Assembly: GCF_022201045.2 (NCBI RefSeq)
Contig: NC_068558.1
Coordinates: forward strand, 42,241,501 to 42,305,500
DNA from: Citrus sinensis
Taxonomy: Eukaryota; Streptophyta; Magnoliopsida; Sapindales; Rutaceae
DNA length: 64,000 nucleotides
Reading direction: 5' to 3'
Positions within the stretch are counted from its first letter, which is position 1. Each line of letters starts with the position of its first letter. The notes below the pieces were generated by a model. That model did no database searches, was not told the origin of the DNA, and saw only the letters and a program-made list of their open reading frames with translations. Below, in pieces: positions 55,124 through 64,000 of the stretch. Made by a program: the position numbers and the translations under genes.

Positions 55124-58100
55124 ATGCAGTTGAAAATTCTGTTGTTGGTTCTCTGTTTCTACTGTTACATTGGCTGTACTTGTTTTGGTTCTGCTAAGGT
55201 GGTTGCAAAAACTGCCTTGAATGATGAGTTATTGGCTCTGCTGTCGATCAAAGCTGGTCTTGTTGATCCATTAAATAGCCTTCATGATTGGAAGTTGCCT
55301 TCAGCTCACTGCAATTGGACAGGAGTGTGGTGCAACTCCAATGGAGCTGTTGAGAAGCTTGATCTCTCCCACATGAATCTTAGCGGCTGCGTATCAGATC
55401 ACTTCCAGAGGCTAAAGAGCCTCACTTCTCTCAACTTGTGCTGTAATGGGCTCTTTTCATCATTGCCTAACTCTTTAGCCAATCTTACTTCATTGAAGAG
55501 ATTCGATGTGAGTCAGAATTTCCTTAATGGTAGCTTTCCTGCTGGTCTTGGCGGAGCAGCTGGACTGACTTTCCTGAATGCTTCAGGCAATAATTTCTCG
55601 GGATTTTTACTGGAGGATCTTGGAAATGCAACTTCGTTGGAGACTCTGGATCTCAGGGGAAGTTTCTTTCAAGGCTCAATTCCAGTGTCATTCAAGAATC
55701 TGCAAAAGCTGAAGTTTCTTGGCCTATCTGGGAATAATCTCACTGGCAAGATACCTCGAGAGCTTGGGCAACTTTCATCCATGGAGACTATGATTCTTGG
55801 ATACAATGAATTTGACGGTGAAATCCCAGTAGAATTCGGGAATCTTACCAACCTGAAGTATCTTGATTTGGCCGTTGGTAATCTTGGGGGGAAGATTCCA
55901 GCTGAACTTGGGAGGCTTGAGCTATTGGAGATAATGTTTTTGTATCAGAACAACTTTCAAGGCAGGCTTCCAGCAGAAATTGGCAACATTACTTCATTGC
56001 AGTTGCTGGATCTATCTTATAATATGTTATCACATGAAATCCCAGCTGAGATTACTCAGCTGAAAAATTTACAGCTCTTGAATCTGATGTGCAACCAGCT
56101 GTCCGGCCATGTACCTGCTGGACTAGGAGGGCTGACTCAATTGGAGGTGCTTGAGCTTTGGAACAACTCTTTATCAGGTCCACTGCCTGTTGATCTCGGC
56201 AAAAATTCACCATTGCAATGGTTGGATTTATCGTCCAACTCATTCTCTGGTGAGATCCCGGCAAGTTTGTGCAATGGAGGCAATCTCACCAAGCTCATTC
56301 TCTTCAACAATGCTTTCTCAGGTCCAATCCCAGTCAGCTTATCAACCTGTCATTCACTTGTTCGTGTTCGAATGCAGAACAATCAGCTTTCTGGGACAAT
56401 TCCGGTTGGCTTTGGCAGACTGGAGAAGCTTCAGAGGTTAGAATTGGCAAACAATAGTCTCACTGGAGGAATTACAGATGATATAGCTTCTTCCACGTCA
56501 CTTTCTTTTATAGACATCTCTAGAAATCACCTCAGATCTTCCCTTCCTTCCACGATTCTTTCAATTCCAAATCTGCAAACATTTATAGTATCAAACAATA
56601 ACTTAGTAGGGGAAATCCCAGATCAGTTTCAGGACTGTCCTTCACTTTCTGTTCTTGATCTTTCATCGAACTATTTTTCTGGTAGCATTCCATCCAGCAT
56701 TGCTTCATGTGAAAAATTAGTAAACTTGAATCTTAGAAACAACCAACTAACTGGAGATATTCCAAAAGCAATATCCATGATGCCAACATTGGCTATTCTT
56801 GATCTATCCAATAACTCTCTCACTGGTGGGATACCTGAAAATTTTGGAGCCTCTCCAGCCTTAGAAGTTCTTAATGTTTCATATAACAGACTAGAAGGTC
56901 CTGTTCCTGCAAATGGTGTGCTTAGAACAATAAACCGAGGTGATCTTGCTGGAAATGCTGGTCTCTGCGGGGGTGTCCTTCACCCATGCAGCCGATATTC
57001 ACCAATTGCATCGAGCCATAGGAGCTTACACGCAAAGCACATCATACCTGGATGGATGATTGCAATTTCTTCTCTTTTCGCTGTTGGAATAGCAGTTTTT
57101 GGTGCTCGATCTCTATATAAAAGGTGGAACGCAAATGGAAGCTGCTTTGAAGAAAAATTGGAGATGGGGAAAGGAGAGTGGCCCTGGAGACTAATGGCAT
57201 TCCAGAGGCTTGGTTTTACAAGTGCTGATATTCTAGCCTGCATCAGGGAATCGAATGTGATTGGAATGGGAGCAACAGGAATCGTTTACAAGGCTGAGAT
57301 GCCACGATTGAACACAATTGTGGCAGTTAAAAAGTTATGGAGATCAAGAGCTGATCTTGAAACCGAAAGCAGTGGTGATTTTGTTGGAGAGGTTAATGTC
57401 CTGGGAAAGCTGAGGCATCGAAACATAGTTCGGTTACTAGGATTTCTTCACAATGATACCAACATGATGATCGTTTACGAGTATATGAATAATGGCAGCC
57501 TTGGAGAAGCCTTGCATGGCAAGCAAGCAGGGAGATTGCTTGTTGACTGGGTTTCAAGATATAATATAGCACTTGGAGTGGCACAGGGGCTTGCATATCT
57601 CCACCATGATTGTTACCCACCCATTATTCATCGGGACATCAAGTCAAATAACATATTGTTGGACTCAAATCTCGAGCCAAGGATTGCTGATTTTGGGTTG
57701 GCAAGGATGATGATTCGGAAAAATGAGACAGTTTCAATGGTGGCTGGATCCTACGGATACATTGCCCCTGGTGAGTTGCTAGCTTTACTCTGCCCTTGAC
57801 TAATGAACTATTTATTAATATTTGTTAAAGAGATCTGTGTACGTTGAAACATATCTAATCTGCAATTAAGATTTATAATACCGTTATGGTTTCTTGGCAG
57901 AATATGGATACACCTTGAAAGTAGATGAAAAGATTGATATATACAGTTTTGGAGTGGTTCTATTGGAGCTTCTGACAGGAAGACGGCCTTTAGATCCTGA
58001 GTTTGGAGAATCTGTAGACATTGTTGAATGGATTAGGATGAAGATTAGAGATAACAGAAACTTAGAAGAAGCATTAGACCCCAATGTAGGAAACTGTAAG

Positions 58101-58310
58101 CATGTTCAAGAGGAGATGCTCTTAGTCCTTAGAATAGCATTTCTTTGCACCGCCAAACTCCCCAAGGACAGACCATCCATGAGGGATGTCATAACGATGC
58201 TGGGAGAGGCGAAACCTCGACGAAAAAGCAGTAGCAACAACGACAACGGATATGAAAATAACAAAGAGAAGTTAGTCTTCAGCACATCGCCTGTAAGTGG
58301 CCTTGTGTAG
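55124..58310 (+). CDS. MIK1: LRR receptor-like kinase, MIK1 type (MDIS1-interacting, subfamily XI)
   Basis: Plasma-membrane leucine-rich-repeat receptor kinase. In Arabidopsis MIK1 acts with MDIS1 in pollen-tube perception of the LURE1 attractant and belongs to the PXY-like group. Two exons, 55124-57770 and 57901-58310, encode 1018 residues (Arabidopsis about 1013). Signal peptide ([18 protein letters not shown]), LRR N-cap with the Cys pair in [13 protein letters not shown], about 22 plant-type LRRs of 24 residues (LxGxIPxxLxxL), a juxtamembrane Cys pair near [10 protein letters not shown], a TM helix at about 638-660 ([21 protein letters not shown]), then a kinase domain with [32 protein letters not shown] and APEYGY. 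The catalytic residues are intact. The single intron splits the Glu codon of APE. It converges on the Aux/IAA gene downstream. Confidence 0.95.
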
Positions 58311-59240
58311 GAACAGAATTTGGGTTCCTTTAAGGCTGTCAGTTCATTCAACACATTCTTCTTTTGTATGTAGAATTGTATTTGTTCATGTTTGTAATCA
58401 CTGGTTCATATTGGTGTCTGGGAGATCAACGAGTACATTAAAATCGACTTTGCTTTGCAAATAAAGTTCCATTCTTTTTTGTGTAGCAAGATGCTGTGCC
58501 CATAAATTAATAGAAGATGATTCTGGTACTAATATTTCTGCAGTATTGCAAGACAAAAGAAAACTTCGGTTTCAACTATCTTAAACCGCCTTGGTCAAGT
58601 CAAGAGACAGGATTGCTATCCCCATACTTGAAGTTACAAGTTCCCATACTTCGAAACTTCATATGAGTGCAGTACTCTGAAAATTTCGGCAAATTTAAGA
58701 GAATTCGCTACAAATAATAAGAATCATGGTAAAAGGGCAAAATTTCAACAAGTCTAACAGAGATAATGAAGTCTCAGTCAGTGAATTCAAACCATTTGTT
58801 GCATACAATTATATACTCAACACAAGATTTTTTTTTTTCCAAAAAAAATTCCAATAGACCCAACAAAAATACCAAGATCATCCCTTCCATCGACAAGGAA
58901 GAGCAAGCTCATTTCTGAAGCAAATTCCAAAAACATAGAAGTGGTCTGATATATACAGCGTTAAAACACAACGTCCATTCAAGTATATGCTTGTAGGTAT
59001 TATATATTGTATACTAAGAGGCTTGTAGCTTCCAGAAAGTATAGTGAGTGTTGCCAGATACCAATATTGAGAATGAACATAGGTATAGTAAAATAATAAA
59101 GCAACCACAAAACAAACAAACAGCCGTAGAGGGCAAATTTTTACTAGTCAAAACGCTTTTCCTGTTTTCGTATCTCTTTTTCTCCTTTTGTGTCTCTTCT
59201 AGGATGCAGTATGTTTTTATCATGCTTAAGAGAAAACAGG
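58311..59240. other. Convergent spacer between MIK1 and the Aux/IAA gene
   Basis: Should contain both 3' UTRs. No ORF or element is recognised. A run of T/A near 58827-58848 is the only low-complexity tract. Confidence 0.55.
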
Positions 59241-62200
59241 CTAGATGGGCCTGTTTCTTTGTCTCCCATTACTTTCTTGTAACCTTGGAGCTGAAAATTA
59301 AGAGATAGACAAATGTAATTAGGATGCACAAATATAATGTATCCATCAGTAAATCATTATGTTATGCATCTGCATACCAAGTCCAGTAGCTTCAGATGTC
59401 CTCATGATTCGGAGCCTCTTAACAGAGCCAAGAAACATGCTGCATAAAAATTAAGAGATTAATAGAGAAGAAAAAACAAAGATAATTAACTTCATGCAGA
59501 GAAGCTTTAGTTAATATCTATCCATATGCGACTCAATGAAGCATCTTTTCTACCTCACTTTCTTATTCCAGATTCCGACCCCCATTATTATGCTTGCATT
59601 ACATGATCATGTATATCCATAAATGGGCACAAATAAGTATAGAACTAAAAGTGTGCTATATTGTAGCTCTTCTCAGAACTGCCATCAGATAACCTTGAAA
59701 CTTGCCATACTCAAACATAAAACAAGGAATCACTCTCTCACATGTGATTGTAGGTTCATGACCAAAAAGCCCTTGTCAGAGAGCAACCAAAACACTTAAC
59801 AAAGTAGTTCGGAAGCATAATGTTTGAGATCTGCCTTGTGGTTAGACTTGCTTGGAGGAGGAGTAAACTCTATTTGCAAATATCTTAAACATGGACTAAT
59901 GGACATAAATCTTTGACACCCAAAGGGTAATTAATATCAAAATTCAACAAGATAAGCATCCTTGGATAGCAATGAGAAATTGACCCATATGATCTATCTC
60001 TCCTATAATGGTATTCCATTCTAGTTAATAGTTATTGAATGGCCATTGATTGGCCACCCTTTGTTCATCGGTTCCTAATTATTAACAAACTTGATCGAGA
60101 GAGACAGAGAGAGGCTACCAAACAGTTTTAGATTTAGTCCTTATCCTCATATCAAGGAGACCTGCTGTATTATACAAATAAAATGTCAATGACGATTGTT
60201 CTAATGCTCTGTCATCTATTATTCCACCACATTAAGAAGCTTCAGATTCCATATTTCAGTTCAGACCTAGAAAACAGTTATAAAAAATAAATAAAAAAGT
60301 AAACAGACACACGTGTCATCTGAATACGGATAGGGTGTCGTATATTTACACAGAAGCATGTTGATGATACATACCCCCATGGGACATCCCCAACAAGCAT
60401 CCAATCTCCTTCCTTGTCCTCGTACGTGAGCACATAGTCAGATGTTCCATCAAGAAGTTTTGAGGATCTTGTTGGCTCCTGTACGCTTGATCCTAATAAC
60501 ACAAATGATGCTGCTGTCAGCGAAAAACCACATTTACTTCAACAACAAAAACTTTTATTCAATGAACATGCATCCCTCACCACAGAAGTAGAAACTTTAT
60601 CAGTTTAATGTTTTAAGGAATTTTAGATTTTCCTCAGAATTTCAAGTACAGGCCTGGATTTGGAGGAACTCAAAATTCCATAATTTGAACAAATTTTGAT
60701 TAGGATAAAAGTAATGCCAATTACACACCTGAAGCATAAAAAATTTGGTCAATGGTGCACGCAAGCAAATAGCTCATCTACATTTCTGATTGATCTTTAT
60801 GTTAATAATTCAACATAAGATTCGTCCTACTCACAGCTTCTTATTTAGGAAAAGACGACCAATAGAAATATGTGTACCGACGCTAAAACAGGTAAAATGG
60901 AGCAAAATTTAAACTCACGAGTTGTTGGCTGGTAGAACATATCCTCCAGAGTCTGTACTAAGCTCTCATAGCAGCCATGAGCATTCAGATCAATCTTCCT
61001 TCCAATTGGAATTCCATCCATATTCACCTTCACAAACGGGGAAGTCCTGCCCTTAGCACTAGCACTGTTCTTACTGCAGACATCAGTAGTCTTCTCAACC
61101 AAAGAATTTTTTCTTTTATTCTCCATCATTGAGTTGTATTCTTCACTGGCTACTGATTTTGCTTGGTTAACCATGCTGTTCATTCTATAAGCTCTTATAG
61201 GAGGCCATCCTACAACTTGGCTGCCTCAAGATTAAGATTTAAAAGGACCCAAAAAAAAAAAATATATATTCAGTTTTAGGCAAATAGAAAAGGTTCTAGA
61301 CCTTATAGCTAACTACATTTTAAATCCAACGACACTTGAGTAGTATGTTAACAACAAAAACCAATCATATCAGCAAAGAGCCAAGCGCCAGAGAAATATC
61401 ATAAAAGGAATGGAGTTTCACATGACAACTTTCTTAATCACCTGCCTCAGGCCCTGGCATTGATTTTAAGGTTCAAATATTCACACGTCATGGCCTAATC
61501 TTTACAAGTATGACTAAGCAAATCAGCCTGAGTTCTAACTTCCAAGTCACACAATACAGTCAAACAATGAAAAGAATGTTAGAAATCACTATTAACTGAT
61601 GAGGCATAATGTTTACTGAACCAAAGACAGTTTATACATCAGTACCGTATAAACCCCAAAGTAATCAGCTCAACAATCACTTTCAACAGGAAAATAGTAA
61701 CTGCCTAAAGAATGATAATGACATATTCAACATTACTCGAGTATTTCCAGATGACCACTCAAAAACTTATCAGTGGATAAGCACTTCCAAAGACTTTAGA
61801 AACCACAAGAAGTTGTCAATATGAACAGCCAAACAATTTTTGTTGACCTACTGTGCCTGCCTGGTTCAAATATGAAACTCGCACAACAGCTTCAGCCAGG
61901 GCAATGATATCATGCAATCATACACCGAAGCTCAATGCACTAATTGGTAAGGTCCCAAAGTGCCATTTGTCAAAAGAATGACGATGCTTCCATGCAAAGC
62001 ATTCACCACAAGTGTCAACTAAAGATGCCTTATCGTTCTATCTTTATCTTGTCACCAAAGTTATCAGAATTGTGATCCTACCTCGGTCAGTGAACAGATC
62101 TTCAGAATAGTATTGTAGGTTAAAATTAAGAATTACTTGATCATATAACAATCTTCTACATAAAACAATTTGTACATGGTCTAAATTTAATTCTTCATCT

Positions 62201-63328
62201 CTATAATGAGCAACTTTCTCAAATGCCAAACGGTATAAAAGGCCACCATTCCAAGTATTTGTCGACACATTTGCTGATCCAATTCTATGATCTCATAATC
62301 CTATATCAATCTTACATGAATGATTTTTAAAAGAAGAAAGATCATTTCTAAAATGTGAGACATAGCTCTATCCAATTTTATCATTCAGACAAGATTTTGA
62401 CAACTATGCTTGCTGCTACTTGTGAGTAAAGCAACGGTAAGCTAAATCCATAGAAGCAAGATCTAGTACATCTCAGATTGGTAGTCCAGATCCATGAGGA
62501 TAAAGTTAATAATAGATTACATAGCAGTTTTGGACTCAAAAAGAAAATTAAATGAAGGACACAACAAAATACAAATTAAAAAAAGCATCCACGCACAGCA
62601 GGGAAAACGGAAAGGCAGAGCAATCCAGTCACAAAATACTAGACGATTACCACGCCCATAGCTCCCCATGATTATTTCTTAAGCAATGAATTCTTAAATA
62701 ATCATCTAGGCCATACCCATATCAATCAACCCCTGTCAAGCCTTATCTCTTTGTAACACCACATTAGGATAAGAAAACCCCCCAGCATAATTTCCAGGGA
62801 AATCCGAATCCCTAATTATGAAATTAGGATATCAATTAAGCTACCTATTTTGTTTAGGCTGAAAAATTGAAAATTGCGAGACAGCATATCACCCTGAGAT
62901 AACACAACTTAAACAGAGAGCCACAAACCATAAGCAACAATAATTCACCTCAGAAAAAAAGAGCTTGAGCACAAATTGAAAATAAAAAACTTTTACCTGG
63001 AACCATTAGCAGCAGCCACAGAATCAGAACTTCTCTTGGTGCCAGCAGCGACATAATCACCTCTGCTCAACGAAGAAGACGATGAAGACAAACAAGAAGA
63101 TGAAGAAACAACAGAAGAAAAATCCTTAGCAGTCAATATCCTTGCATACTGACCGCCGCCACCGCCGCCACCTGAAGCTTGCTGCTGAGCCTTAATAAAC
63201 CCACCACCACCGAGACTCAACCCAAGACCCAACTCGAGCTCAGACTCAACCGGGCTCGAAGAATCCTCAGATGACAACACAAGATGATCATCCCTTGACA
63301 CTGTTGACACAGACCCACTAGCAGACAT
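59241..63328 (-). CDS. IAA11: Aux/IAA auxin-responsive repressor (IAA10/IAA11 type)
   Basis: Nuclear transcriptional repressor that binds ARF factors and is degraded through TIR1/AFB in response to auxin. Five minus-strand exons: 63328-62997, 61220-60919, 60492-60375, 59439-59378, 59290-59241, giving 287 residues. Domain I carries an EAR motif ([12 protein letters not shown], about residues 30-42). A Gly-rich and Ser-rich linker follows. Domain II, the degron, is [11 protein letters not shown] at the start of exon 2. Domain III reads [28 protein letters not shown] and domain [24 protein letters not shown] plus [20 protein letters not shown]. Both belong to the PB1 fold, with its basic Lys and acidic OPCA face present. 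The C-terminus is [19 protein letters not shown]10 and IAA11 are close paralogues; the neighbouring MIK1 favours IAA11 and SDD1 favours IAA10. Confidence 0.94.
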
Positions 63329-63435
63329 TTTCTATTTTTCTCTTAAAAGCTTCAATCTTTCTGTCAAAGCTTCAAAATTTTAGTAACAAGAAGACAGATT
63401 GTGATGTAATAATGCAAAGAGTTTATTCTGGTTTT

Positions 63436-63459
63436 GAAGAAGAAGAAGAAGAAGAAGAA
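63436..63459. repeat. (GAA)8 microsatellite in the Aux/IAA leader or promoter
   Basis: Eight GAA triplets (CTT on the coding minus strand) about 110-130 bases upstream of the Aux/IAA start codon, probably in the 5' UTR. Confidence 0.85.
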
Positions 63460-64000
63460 AGATATTGGGGTGTGTTTGCATTCGCTTGGAGGGTATTATT
63501 GGAAAAGTATGCAGAAGTTAAAAGGGAAAGGTTGGTTTGGTGGTGACGGAGATGGTGGTGGTGGTGATTACAGTGGGGTCTACATGTCTGGTTTGTGCGC
63601 CTCCATTCATTGTTTTTATCTTTTCCTTATGATTTTTTGTTTTGTTTTTTTTCAGGTTTCTATTTTATTACCCTTTTCTGCTCCCATTGATTGCTTGCTT
63701 GTTGCTTCTAGACTTCTAGTTGCCAAGATGACTGAAAGTGGTTGCCTTATTGAAATTGATATACAAGAAAACTTTCAGCTTTCAAGCACCCTGATTTTAA
63801 AATTTGGGGTATTTGTGGGATTCTAAATGAATAACAAAATGTGACAAAAACAAAGTTGGATGAGATTAGTAAATGGGCTCAAGTAAGTCCAAAATATATT
63901 AATTAAATAGTCTGACCATGTCCCCCTCTCTCTACCAATAATAATAAAAAAAAATCAATCAATCTAGAACTCCATATTTTTAATCTGTCTTCAGGAGTTT
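63460..64000. other. Upstream region of the Aux/IAA gene
   Basis: Presumed promoter DNA of the minus-strand Aux/IAA gene. No canonical TGTCTC auxin-response element was seen on either strand in the part present. Open frames here are artefacts of the GAA and GGT repeats. Confidence 0.4.

Noticed and set aside
63434..63826. 130-codon frame beginning with poly-Lys
   Set aside because: Derived from the GAA repeat and a GGT-rich tract upstream of the Aux/IAA gene; no protein character.

Overview
The window is nuclear DNA of a eudicot. It is AT-rich, its genes have GT-AG introns, it carries simple repeats and SINE, LTR and hairpin debris, and its proteins look throughout like Arabidopsis or citrus-type plant proteins. 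Citrus or another Sapindales plant is my best guess, from overall resemblance only. There is no sign of bacterial, viral or organellar content.

Layout, left to right: (1) 1-3563, the 3' two-thirds of an aromatic amino acid decarboxylase gene (+). (2) 3.6-11.7 kb, AT-rich intergenic DNA with tandem duplications and LTR-retroelement remnants. (3) 12.66-19.84 kb, an ABCC5/MRP5-type phytate ABC transporter (+, 11 exons) with a long leader. (4) 21.9-25.4 kb, the 39-kDa NDUFA9-like subunit of mitochondrial complex I (+, 12 exons). (5) 26.6-26.95 kb, a small putative tail-anchored protein (+). (6) 29.55-31.43 kb, a MUR3 xyloglucan galactosyltransferase (+, intronless CDS). (7) 33.4-35.7 kb, an SDD1/SBT1.2 subtilase (+, intronless). 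(8) 36.3-37.2 kb, chloroplast PSB28 (-). (9) about 40.0-40.2 kb, a MIR159 hairpin (-). (10) 40.2-48.4 kb, gene-poor DNA with a hairpin MITE, SINE-like pieces and one orphan coding-like fragment. (11) 48.4-51.8 kb, the thiamin-phosphate phosphatase TH2 (TenA-HAD fusion, +). (12) 55.1-58.3 kb, a MIK1-type LRR receptor kinase (+). (13) 59.2-63.3 kb, an IAA10/IAA11-type Aux/IAA repressor (-).

The genes do not form an operon or a pathway. What links them is ancestral gene order: from remembered Arabidopsis locus numbers, almost every neighbour here belongs to one of three Arabidopsis segments (At1g041xx, At2g203xx, At4g286xx). The window therefore looks like an unfractionated version of a block that Arabidopsis has split among duplicated segments. 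Several genes touch growth control or epidermal and guard-cell biology (SDD1, ABCC5, MUR3, Aux/IAA, MIK1, miR159), but I see no evidence that they are co-regulated.

Exon coordinates were derived by hand from reading frame, GT-AG signals and family conservation. No transcript evidence or database search was available. I found no convincing undescribed system. The most useful leads are the small tail-anchored ORF, the orphan coding-like fragment at 44.15 kb, the phase-neutral intron in ABCC5, the related hairpin elements, and the collinear block itself.
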